A stretch of DNA of 64,000 bases from Vibrio hangzhouensis. Its GTDB lineage: Bacteria; Pseudomonadota; Gammaproteobacteria; Enterobacterales; Vibrionaceae. Positions 56,376-64,000 of the stretch are shown here, one piece after another (positions within the stretch are counted from its first letter, which is position 1; every line of letters starts with the position of its first letter). The position numbers were made by a program, and so were the translations under genes. The notes under the pieces are model-generated. The model had not been told where the DNA came from and did not search any database. It saw only the letters and a program-made list of their open reading frames with translations. The DNA lies in contig NZ_FNVG01000001.1 of NCBI RefSeq assembly GCF_900107935.1, positions 186,001 through 250,000 on the forward strand, read 5' to 3'.

Positions 56376-56987
56376 ATGTCGATAAAAATATTGATCATCA
56401 TAAATAACCATGTCATATGTGAAGGACTGCGATTACTTCTTGATGAAGACGGTTTTGACGTCACCACCGCTCTTTCACCTAAGGTAACTTCATTCTCTCC
56501 GGACATTGTCCTGTTCGATTCTCAGCAAAACGCCTCAGAAATAATGGATACTAATCCTGAGGCGAAACTACTTTTTCTGGATACAGGCTTAAAAGAGCGA
56601 GACTTGATCTGCTTGCTTTTTTGTTACCACATCACTGGCATTATTGCCCCTGAAACCAATGTCGAGATGTTCAAAAAAGCACTAAAGGTTGTTTGTGATG
56701 GCCAAATTTGGATTGATCAGAAACATATCAAGTCGTTACTACTCAGTGGTGGTGGACTTTCCGATAACAATCAAATCAGTGAAATGAGCAGTCAGGATAA
56801 GGTTATCGTTCAGCTAATCACTCAAGGAAACAAAAACAAAGAGATAGCATATAAAATGTGCTTAAGCGAGCATACAATCAAAGCACATATTAGCCGCATC
56901 TACAAAAAACTGAATGTTCAAAACCGCTCTCAACTTGTCTGCCTGGCCATGGAAAGTAGGTTGGACTCTCATGAGGAACCATCCTGA
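56376..56987 (+). CDS. LuxR/NarL-type regulator with degenerate receiver domain
   Basis: A 203-residue protein with an N-terminal receiver-like domain and a C-terminal LuxR helix-turn-helix (ITQGNKNKEIAYKMCLSEHT, IKAHISRIYKKLNVQNRSQL). The receiver keeps an aspartate in IVLFDSQQN, but the acidic pair is replaced by asparagines (IINNHVICEGLRLL) and the conserved lysine region reads GIIAPET. It probably acts without phosphorylation, as CsgD or VpsT-type regulators do. No partner kinase is nearby. The downstream secreted protein gene is a possible target, inferred only from position. Confidence 0.88.
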   Translation: MSIKILIIINNHVICEGLRLLLDEDGFDVTTALSPKVTSFSPDIVLFDSQQNASEIMDTNPEAKLLFLDTGLKERDLICLLFCYHITGIIAPETNVEMFKKALKVVCDGQIWIDQKHIKSLLLSGGGLSDNNQISEMSSQDKVIVQLITQGNKNKEIAYKMCLSEHTIKAHISRIYKKLNVQNRSQLVCLAMESRLDSHEEPS

Positions 56988-57322
56988 ATTTTGAATTGTT
57001 TTGTTGTCATTTAACATCAAATATTTTCTAGTCACTTATGCAAAACCTGCATAGAAGCTTTGAGCAGCCTGCTTATGATTAAGCACGCCTCAACCTTCAC
57101 CGACCGATATCCGCCCCATTAGAGCAAAAAGTTTAACTAAGTGTGTCACTTTAGTCTATGGACTTTTGCCTACGCACAAGTAGCCTTTTATCTCATTGAT
57201 TTTTAAATACTTAATGCCGAAACTGTATTAGGTAAATACACGAAAAATAAAGGGGTGAGAGCAAACATTTGCAAATAAATTATGTAGGTACAGTGACATT
57301 ACCAAACAGGAAGGAGAAAATC
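56988..57322. other. Gene-free region upstream of the secreted protein gene
   Basis: About 335 AT-rich bases separating the regulator from the secreted protein. A purine-rich AGGAAGGAG lies just before the next start. No promoter is clear enough to call. Confidence 0.4.
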
Positions 57323-58552
57323 ATGAGGGGTTGCATACAAACAAAAAGCAAAACTCTACTTGTGTTCATGGGGATAATTTTTTCATCCTTATCTCTTATG
57401 ACGTCATATGCAGTGCTGGCCAGCGACGATAGTTCCGACCGTCCAGCTTGGGCTGGAAGTCAAGGTAACGATGGTAAGCCAGGCAGGGGGAATAACGAAC
57501 CCGGTATTGATAAAGGGGATCTTTATGGCGACTTGTTAATTATAGTGCGCGATGAGAATGGCGAGCCAGTCAAGTATAGCTGGTCCTGGAACTATAGTTT
57601 CAATCCAGCGCAATACGAACCGGAAGAAGATACTAACGGCTGTCTTCAACCTATCGCTAACGAGAACGCTGTAGATGACGTGACAGGTGTCGCTCTTCTG
57701 GACCTGCCTAACGAATTTACAGTCAATGAAGAGCAAAAACTAACATTAGTTCCACTGGACAACGAATGTGAAATTCCAGAAGTACTAGGTTGGTACACGG
57801 ACACGTATCCTGATTTTACTGCTTATGTCCAAGAGGTGGACTTTGGTCGCTTGAGTGTGGCTAGATCACCGGTTGAAGTCATTGACTCGTCTTATGAAGA
57901 AGCAATGGCGACTATCAATAGTGCAACTTGGATTACTACCGATCCAGCCGGACGTATTCAGGTTACTCTTGAGGATGATATAGTTAAAACCATTGATTCA
58001 CCACTTGAAAATCTGGCTCTGTATAAAGAGCTAATGATGAATGGTTACCTAACTAATCTTAGTTTGGATACAAACATATTGTCTGAGGGAGGCCTCAGTC
58101 ATTTAGGAAATGAAGACCTAACCGTGGACGACATGAACACAGCGGCAGCTTTATTGGCTGGTGCAGCTGACAAGTTTGGTTCAATAAGCCTCGATCTTGT
58201 CATCAATATTAACACCTTCTTGGGTATTAATAGTGAAATCGACAAAGAAATGACCTATTTCGATTTCAATGAATATAGCTACTCTCGCCTTGACATGTAC
58301 ACAGGTACTACAGCGGTACTGTTGGTTCCCAATAAAGAGCCAGTTTCTAGCTTGTCACCGCAACGTGTTAATCTCCTTCTAACTTCAGGCTCCTCATTTC
58401 CGGTTTTTGAGGGTGACCAAGAAGAGGGCGTCAAAGCCATTGGCTTTACCAAAGCTGCTGATGATGCACTAAAAGTAATCAACTACATTCATAACTGGGC
58501 TTTGCCAGAGTTACCAAGCGATGTTGACTGGGAATTTGTCGAACAACAGTAG
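57323..58552 (+). CDS. Secreted protein of unknown function
   Basis: A 409-residue protein I do not recognise. The N-terminus has a signal peptide (LLVFMGIIFSSLSLMTSYAV, cleavage near LAS-D), then a Gly/Asn-rich linker (AWAGSQGNDGKPGRGNNEPG). The body includes GDLYGDLLIIVRDENGEP, EVDFGRLSVARSPVEVIDSS, TIDSPLENLALYKELMMNGY and DDMNTAAALLAGAADKFGSI. It has no repeats or lipobox. ATG 57323 follows AGGAAGGAG and was preferred to a TTG at 57269. It stands alone downstream of an orphan LuxR-type regulator. Confidence 0.75.
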   Translation: MRGCIQTKSKTLLVFMGIIFSSLSLMTSYAVLASDDSSDRPAWAGSQGNDGKPGRGNNEPGIDKGDLYGDLLIIVRDENGEPVKYSWSWNYSFNPAQYEPEEDTNGCLQPIANENAVDDVTGVALLDLPNEFTVNEEQKLTLVPLDNECEIPEVLGWYTDTYPDFTAYVQEVDFGRLSVARSPVEVIDSSYEEAMATINSATWITTDPAGRIQVTLEDDIVKTIDSPLENLALYKELMMNGYLTNLSLDTNILSEGGLSHLGNEDLTVDDMNTAAALLAGAADKFGSISLDLVININTFLGINSEIDKEMTYFDFNEYSYSRLDMYTGTTAVLLVPNKEPVSSLSPQRVNLLLTSGSSFPVFEGDQEEGVKAIGFTKAADDALKVINYIHNWALPELPSDVDWEFVEQQ

Positions 58553-58582
58553 TAGCGTTTCTCACAACTTCAACTAATTAAT

Positions 58583-58604
58583 GGTGGGAAGTCCTCCCAC
58601 CTTT
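58583..58604 (+). terminator. Probable terminator after the secreted protein gene
   Basis: GGTGGGA-AGTCC-TCCCACC followed by TTT. The stem is GC-rich but the T-tract is short. Confidence 0.55.
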
Positions 58605-58792
58605 CCATAATTATCCGTATACAAAGGCTTGTTGTATGAATAATGTACAAATCTCTATGTTAACATCATTACCTGAATACGACGTTGTTAATAACAGGCT
58701 GCAATAACCATCGGAGTATAGAGTGATGAATCACTGCAAACTTACATAGTCGCAGATTTTGGAATAAAGGGGCTTCGATCACCGTCATCCAA

Positions 58793-60862
58793 TTACTTCC
58801 TAACCAGCACCTGCTCATGTTCCATCAACTCGCGGACAAATGGCGACGGAGAGGAATTATACGTTACCCATATCCTTTGTTTTGCACGAGTAAGCGCAAC
58901 ATAAAAAAGTCTTCTCTCTTCAGCATGAGGGAACTGATCACTACCTTCGGTCAACACGTTATTCAGATGGACAAATTTACGTTTTGCCGGGAATTGTCCT
59001 TCATCGACACTCAATAGGATAACAAAGTCCGCCTCTTTACCTTTACTGGCATGACAGGTCATAAACTCAATAGACAAGTTACTGAAACGTTTTTGCCAGT
59101 CGGAATACAGTTCCGGTTTGTGATAGTGATTGCGGCCTAGTAGCAACACCGATTTATTTTGCTTTGCTTTGCTATTAAGTTCATCGAGAATTTTCTCGAC
59201 CCGACTTCCATGATCGATGATGACTGCTTTCTGTTTCACCGATTTATGGCTGGTAATCGCTTTACGCAGTTGAATAGGATTAGCCTGGATGAAATCCGAC
59301 GCCACCTCCCCTAACTTATCACTGAATCGATAAGTCATATCAAGAAGGTGCAATGAGGCATGGGGAAAACGTTGCTCGAAGCCCGTCGTCAAATCCACAT
59401 CCGAACCGGTAAACTGATAAATAGACTGCCAGTCATCTCCCACAGCAAATAGAGTTGCTTTGCTGCCTGTAGGGGATTCTTGCTCGCACAAAGCCTGAAC
59501 CAGTTCTAATCGGTCTGGGGAGATATCCTGATATTCATCAACCATGACAAATTTCCAGTCAGATTTATAGCGACCTGTTGAAACATGTTTCGTAGCTTTG
59601 GTGATCATCGAAGCAAAATCAATCTGTTCACTCTCTTTCAGCATTTTCTGCCACGCCTGATAGCACGGCCAGCACAGAGCTAACTCACTGTTCAAGCGAG
59701 TATAATCATCATCATCGATGATCTTTTCCTGAATTGCTTTCTTGGAAAAACCAGTAGCAATTAATTGATCAAGCTGCTGCTCTAACCAGGCGATCAGTTT
59801 TGGGTTCTCACTTTGGCTACCTAACTCTTCATCTCCTTTAAGATAAGCGATCGGCCATTTAGATAGATGCTTCTGCCAACGTTTGAAATTGGTTGGTGTC
59901 ATCCAGTGCTTTTTCAGCCAGTCAATACACCAGGCCGTTTTTTGAGAAGACTCGGTAGCAAGTGGAGTGAGTACAGGAGGCTGATTCTCTGTCTCTTTTA
60001 AAATTTTCAGCCCCAACTGATGAAACGTAAGTACTGCAATATTGTCCGCCGTTTGTCCCAGTTTCTTTTCTAGACGTTGTTTCATTTCCTGGGCCGCATC
60101 TCGGCCAAAGGCCACCAGCAGAATCTGTTCTGGCTGAGCGAGATGGCTTTGTAGCAAATAAGAGACCCTAGCCATCAGGACACTGGTTTTCCCTGAACCC
60201 GCTCCTGCCAATATCAGGTTACGGTCATTGTTATGCAGCACCGCCATCTGTTGTGAATAGTTGAGTGGAGAGGACTCAGATTGTGAAAACAGTACTTGCC
60301 AGTTTTCTCGCTCCTTTTCCAGCCACTCTCTGTTTCTTTGCTCCAACACTTCAGCAGTATTATCAAGCCAGGGGATCAAACGATTAATACGGGAAGGCAT
60401 CGTTCGCGTTGCTTCACACAGCGACATGTTCATTTCAACGAACTGTCCGTTAACCTCGTTAGCCCAGGCACTCATCTGTGACTGAGGCAAAAACTGCGGT
60501 AACGAACGTAAGCGCCTTAACTCGTCTTCCCATTTCGGAAGATAAGTATTCAGCAAAGAACATTGTTGGTTATACCAATCCTGATAGGCTTTAACCGCTG
60601 TCTTTGCAAAATCTTGTGCGCGATTCCAAGGTACTCCCTGCACCACCCAACATACTTGTGTTCCATCCGACTCATGACTATACACAGAAACGGAGGACCA
60701 AATCAGCCCACGCTTAACACTTAACTTTCCTGACCACTCACTGAACGGTATCCTCACTTCAGCGCGCACTGAATGAAGCACCAAGCTATCATCAATGAGT
60801 TCAATGGAGCGAAATTCGTGTTGAGTAAAGAGCTCAGCAGTAGGAGAAGCGGTTAGCAGCAT
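58793..60862 (-). CDS. helD: DNA helicase IV
   Basis: A 689-residue UvrD/Rep-type 3'-5' helicase. The N-terminal 190 residues are HelD-specific. Motif I is ILAGAGSGKTSVLMARVSYL near 218, motif II FVMVDEYQDISPDRLELVQ near 442, motif III FAVGDDWQSIYQFTGSDVDL, motif V CHASKGKEADFVILL, and motif VI RRLFYVALTRAKQRIWVTYN. The length matches the E. coli enzyme (684). The gene has no close partner. Confidence 0.95.
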   Translation of the reverse strand: MLLTASPTAELFTQHEFRSIELIDDSLVLHSVRAEVRIPFSEWSGKLSVKRGLIWSSVSVYSHESDGTQVCWVVQGVPWNRAQDFAKTAVKAYQDWYNQQCSLLNTYLPKWEDELRRLRSLPQFLPQSQMSAWANEVNGQFVEMNMSLCEATRTMPSRINRLIPWLDNTAEVLEQRNREWLEKERENWQVLFSQSESSPLNYSQQMAVLHNNDRNLILAGAGSGKTSVLMARVSYLLQSHLAQPEQILLVAFGRDAAQEMKQRLEKKLGQTADNIAVLTFHQLGLKILKETENQPPVLTPLATESSQKTAWCIDWLKKHWMTPTNFKRWQKHLSKWPIAYLKGDEELGSQSENPKLIAWLEQQLDQLIATGFSKKAIQEKIIDDDDYTRLNSELALCWPCYQAWQKMLKESEQIDFASMITKATKHVSTGRYKSDWKFVMVDEYQDISPDRLELVQALCEQESPTGSKATLFAVGDDWQSIYQFTGSDVDLTTGFEQRFPHASLHLLDMTYRFSDKLGEVASDFIQANPIQLRKAITSHKSVKQKAVIIDHGSRVEKILDELNSKAKQNKSVLLLGRNHYHKPELYSDWQKRFSNLSIEFMTCHASKGKEADFVILLSVDEGQFPAKRKFVHLNNVLTEGSDQFPHAEERRLFYVALTRAKQRIWVTYNSSPSPFVRELMEHEQVLVRK

Positions 60863-61272
60863 AAGGATATAGGTAATGTTTAATCAGCAAATCTCTCACT
60901 AGTCTACTTTATTGCACACTGATTGCCATCTAACTTTATGTAATATCTGTGAAAAAGAAGCATAACTATTTTGGCGCTAACCGCACAATTTTCTGCATTC
61001 TTCTGTGTCTCAATGAAGCAAAGCTTGAACTGGCTTCATAAGCCAGCAATCATCAAGTGCCAGCATAATTACCCATTTAACCACTTGTAATTATTACTAT
61101 TGTGTTCATGCCCCATTTCTTTTGTTATCGGTATAAGGCGACCGACCTCCTCCACTTTGATACAGCGTCGGCCTGCTAAATCCCCTTATGGTGGCAATCG
61201 CTTGACCCGCTTCAAAGGCAAAATAAACCAACGAAGCTGCCTCTCTGTTCGAATTAGTTAACGTCACTTAAT
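60863..61272. other. Gene-free region between helD and ssnA
   Basis: About 410 bases containing the helD promoter region on the minus strand and the end of the ssnA transcript. No open frame or known operator was recognised. Confidence 0.4.
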
Positions 61273-61302
61273 AATAAAGACCAGCGTCTGCTGGTCTTTA
61301 TT
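61273..61302 (-). terminator. Intrinsic terminator after ssnA
   Basis: AATAAAGACCAGC-GTCT-GCTGGTCTTTATT is a perfect 13-base stem; in the minus direction it ends in TTTATTATT. Confidence 0.85.
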
Positions 61303-61327
61303 CTCTATTTACCCGGTGACACCGGCT

Positions 61328-62656
61328 CTAATCCAAATTGTCCATATCTTTCCATAAACGTGCAGCGACGCTTCTGGCCTCTTTGTAGATAGGCTCTACA
61401 TCAAACGGAAACTCCCGATTAAGATAAGAGAACTTACCCTCGACCATTACACTGTTTACATTGCTGGCATTCAAGGCAAAAGCAAAGTGCCCCGGCAAAT
61501 TATCCGCCACAAACGGAGTTGGAGAGGTGTAATCCATTATAGTCAGATCCGCCTTATACCCAGCTTCGAGACGGCCAAACTTAGCCCCGAAGTTACGCCC
61601 TAAGATTTCATTGCCGTTCCAAAGGTGACGCAAGAAACTGTCTGGCCACATCTGACCACCCGCATCACGATGTTTGAAGAAGGCGAACTTCAGCTCTTCA
61701 AACATATCCGCACCAATACCATCCGTACCAATTGCGACATTCTTAAACTGACGTAGCTGATGATTGTAACCGACGTTATTGTTCATATTTGAGCGGGCAT
61801 TATGAACCAGAAATCCATCATGCTTATTCAGGATATTGATGTCCTTTTCTGACAAAAACAGGCCATGTGCGAGCAGTGTCTTACTGTCAATCAAACCAAA
61901 ACTATCGAGGCGCTCCACTATATCCTGTTCGTAATGATGGTGACTGTGGGTGACATCATAGCGATCTTCCGCGACATGAATATGAAGACCACGACCGGTC
62001 GCCTGTATTGCCTCAGACAACATAGCCATACCTTCGTTTGACACAGTGAATGGTGCGTGCGCACCGATGTGTGCTTCAACAAGATACGGCTCTACACCCC
62101 GCTGTTTCTCTGCATCAACCAGTTGAGCAAAGCGTATATTTTCTTCGACACCAGCAGCCATCTCTTCGATCCCACCATTGCGATCCGTCGTCTCAAAGCA
62201 GGTCATGCCACGCAATCCAGCTTTCAAAAAGCCTTTACGCAACGTAGCGAGTGATCCTTGGATGTAACTAGGCGACGCATGGTGGTCTATGACCGATGTA
62301 CAACCATGGCGAATTGCCTCAAGCGAACAGATAAGGCCACTGTAATACAGCGCCTCTTCATCGAGGGCGCGGTCCATTCTCCACCACAAGTTCTTAAGAA
62401 TGGAGATGAAATCAGGACTTGGCTTAATATCTGCCATGATTCCACGAGCCAGCCCGGAATAGAAATGGTTGTGAGAACAAACAATACCCGGCATAACGAG
62501 TTTGCCGGTGAAGTCCTTCTGTTCCGCATCAGGGTACTTAGTACAAAGAGATTCGCCCACATCAACAATCAGATCGTTCTCAATCGCAATGTCTACTCCG
62601 TCCTTGATAAAAGTTGGTTCTATTTGTACAGCTGTTACGTTCTTAAGTATCAACAT
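61328..62656 (-). CDS. ssnA: Putative aminohydrolase SsnA
   Basis: A 442-residue amidohydrolase. Metal-site residues are in MPGIVCSHNHFYSGLARGIM near 55-75, GLHIHVAEDRYD near 228 and AIGTDGIGADMFEEL near 312. It belongs to the chlorohydrolase/guanine-deaminase branch. In E. coli ssnA lies in the ygfK-ssnA-ygfM-xdhD cluster tied to purine catabolism and selenium-dependent molybdenum hydroxylases, and the adjacent ygfK here supports the same assignment. AAAGGAG lies 8 bases upstream. Confidence 0.92.
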   Translation of the reverse strand: MLILKNVTAVQIEPTFIKDGVDIAIENDLIVDVGESLCTKYPDAEQKDFTGKLVMPGIVCSHNHFYSGLARGIMADIKPSPDFISILKNLWWRMDRALDEEALYYSGLICSLEAIRHGCTSVIDHHASPSYIQGSLATLRKGFLKAGLRGMTCFETTDRNGGIEEMAAGVEENIRFAQLVDAEKQRGVEPYLVEAHIGAHAPFTVSNEGMAMLSEAIQATGRGLHIHVAEDRYDVTHSHHHYEQDIVERLDSFGLIDSKTLLAHGLFLSEKDINILNKHDGFLVHNARSNMNNNVGYNHQLRQFKNVAIGTDGIGADMFEELKFAFFKHRDAGGQMWPDSFLRHLWNGNEILGRNFGAKFGRLEAGYKADLTIMDYTSPTPFVADNLPGHFAFALNASNVNSVMVEGKFSYLNREFPFDVEPIYKEARSVAARLWKDMDNLD

Positions 62657-62671
62657 ATTTCCAATCTCCTT

Positions 62672-64000
62672 TTACACTTCTACCGCGCCAAGCAAGTATT
62701 TGTGATTCGCCAGTACGTACTGAATTATCGTGGCTTCATCTGCCAGATGTTCTGGTAACTCAATCGTACCGTCATCACCAATTTGATAGCTTGTCACCTC
62801 GCCCTGCGCTCTAAGAACTAACTGTTCTTCCTGAACAAGGAAGCCAGGATTGGTACTTGAATCAAAGTCCTGTTTAAGGCTAAACAGAGTAAATTTGTCT
62901 TTATATGGCTTGCTCTCCCAAGGGCAGAACTGCGCACAGTTACCACACTCGTTGCAATAAGCGTCAAGGTGTAACGTTTGATACTGATCTTTGAAACCCG
63001 GTATTGGCAGGGAGACGTTTGCACGGTTTGGACAAACATCCACACACTTACTACACACGTATGAACATTCCAGACAACGCTCGGCTTCTTGTTTAACGAA
63101 TTCATTGCGGTCGCTTTCTTCTAGCTTATTCGCCTCGAGCAGCGCCACTTTGATTTCGCCTTTCTTGCGATAAACTTCAGCGGCCGTGACGGAAGATTCA
63201 ACATTAGCCAAAGATTCAGATTGTCTTTCACGCTCAATGATCGCGGATGCAGCTTTACGGCCACCGGAGATAGCTGAGACGATGGATGATGGACCTGTTT
63301 GCGCATCTCCCAACAAGAACACGTTCTCTATTTCGGTTTCACAAGTCATGGTATCGACTGCTGGCCAACCATCTTCTCCCATAGGAACGCCCATACGCGA
63401 TAACACATCTCGATTCGCTTGTTCGCCTACCGCAGTGATCACCGCACTAGCTTTGAGGGTAACGGTTTCATCAGTCGCAACGGGTCTCCTGCGCCCTTTC
63501 TCATCCGGTTCACCCAAGGTCATGACGCGAGCAACAATGGTACCGTCCTTATGGAACGCCTCAGGGTTTGTCAGAAACTTGAAGTTCACACCGTCTTCAA
63601 CGGCTTCGTCATATTCCTCTTTATACGCTGGCATTTCTGCTTCTGTGCGGCGATATAGTACCGTGACCTTATCAACCCCCTCTGCTTTCAGTGCAGCTCT
63701 GGCACTATCCATAGCGGTGTTACCAGCGCCGACAACCACAACATGATCACCGAGGTTTAAACGCTCCCCATCGTTGAAACGACGCAAGAAATCCAGTGAT
63801 TTGTAGATGTTGTCATTGTCTCCAGCCAAGTTAATTGGGTTCCCCTTATCGGCACCCACACCAAGACAGATGTACTGATATCCCTGCTGTTTCAGATCGT
63901 CTATTGTCACCTTCGGATTCGCGCCATATTCAAATTCCACGCCATGGGCTTTTACAAACTCGATATCGTGCTCAATCGCTTTAGCCGGAATTCGGAACTG
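62672..64000 (-). CDS. ygfK: Putative selenate reductase subunit YgfK, 5' part outside window
   Basis: The C-terminal ~442 residues of a large iron-sulphur flavoprotein; the frame stays open to the window edge and reads FRIPAKAIEHDIEFVKAHGV before the NAD-binding part. VVVVGAGNTAMDSARAALKA is the second dinucleotide site, NVFLLGDAQTGPSSIVSAIS closes the flavin domain, and two 4Fe-4S clusters are set by CLECSYVCSKCVDVCPNR and CNECGNCAQFCPWESKPYK. It is related to glutamate synthase small subunits but is longer. It precedes ssnA by 15 bases, forming one operon. Confidence 0.92.
   Translation of the reverse strand, partial: QFRIPAKAIEHDIEFVKAHGVEFEYGANPKVTIDDLKQQGYQYICLGVGADKGNPINLAGDNDNIYKSLDFLRRFNDGERLNLGDHVVVVGAGNTAMDSARAALKAEGVDKVTVLYRRTEAEMPAYKEEYDEAVEDGVNFKFLTNPEAFHKDGTIVARVMTLGEPDEKGRRRPVATDETVTLKASAVITAVGEQANRDVLSRMGVPMGEDGWPAVDTMTCETEIENVFLLGDAQTGPSSIVSAISGGRKAASAIIERERQSESLANVESSVTAAEVYRKKGEIKVALLEANKLEESDRNEFVKQEAERCLECSYVCSKCVDVCPNRANVSLPIPGFKDQYQTLHLDAYCNECGNCAQFCPWESKPYKDKFTLFSLKQDFDSSTNPGFLVQEEQLVLRAQGEVTSYQIGDDGTIELPEHLADEATIIQYVLANHKYLLGAVEV

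Overview
The window looks like chromosomal DNA from a marine gammaproteobacterium, most likely Vibrionaceae or a close relative. The housekeeping genes (gsk, fhs with a PurR operator, creA, helD, a TyrR-controlled tyrP, two chemoreceptors, ssnA-ygfK) read as Vibrio-like. This assignment rests on protein and operator recognition by eye, not on a search. No rRNA, tRNA, CRISPR array or insertion sequence was seen.

Region 1 (1-15228) is a branched-chain amino acid degradation block. etfB (cut by the window edge) and the ETF-quinone oxidoreductase gene diverge around a LiuR-type palindrome at 784-799. A seven-gene minus-strand operon (thiolase, mmsA, acyl-CoA dehydrogenase, enoyl-CoA hydratase, 3-hydroxyisobutyryl-CoA hydrolase, mmsB, SDR) serves valine and isoleucine breakdown. 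It diverges from liuR-liuA-liuB-liuC-liuE (leucine breakdown) around a second LiuR-type palindrome at 10131-10146. The biotin-carrying subunit of methylcrotonyl-CoA carboxylase (liuD) is absent from its usual place between liuC and liuE.

Region 2 (15374-40091) is a near-complete extracellular contractile injection system (eCIS), related to Afp, PVC and MAC particles. The plus strand encodes a tail terminator, an unknown protein, one sheath, two tube proteins, a DUF5908 protein, a LysM baseplate hub protein, a VgrG-like spike, a PAAR tip, a gp25-like wedge, two large baseplate proteins, a fibre-like protein, a giant CIS_TMP-type tape-measure protein and an unusual 861-residue membrane protein. 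The convergent minus strand encodes an Afp15-like AAA+ ATPase, a stand-alone DUF4157 (eCIS core) protein and a small AT-rich putative cargo. The last two share a DNR...QRK motif. This module is the most novel part of the window.

Region 3 (40314-58604) is ordinary chromosome: a PhnA/YjdM-like protein, an EEP-family membrane enzyme, tyrP with three TyrR-like boxes, two methyl-accepting chemotaxis proteins, two HAD phosphatases, creA, inosine-guanosine kinase, formate-THF ligase, an OmpA lipoprotein, a DsbA-like lipoprotein with an FKBP isomerase, a LuxR-type regulator with a degenerate receiver, and a secreted protein of unknown function.

Region 4 (58793-64000) holds helD, ssnA and the 3' part of ygfK, the last two belonging to a purine/selenium-associated oxidoreductase cluster that continues beyond the window.
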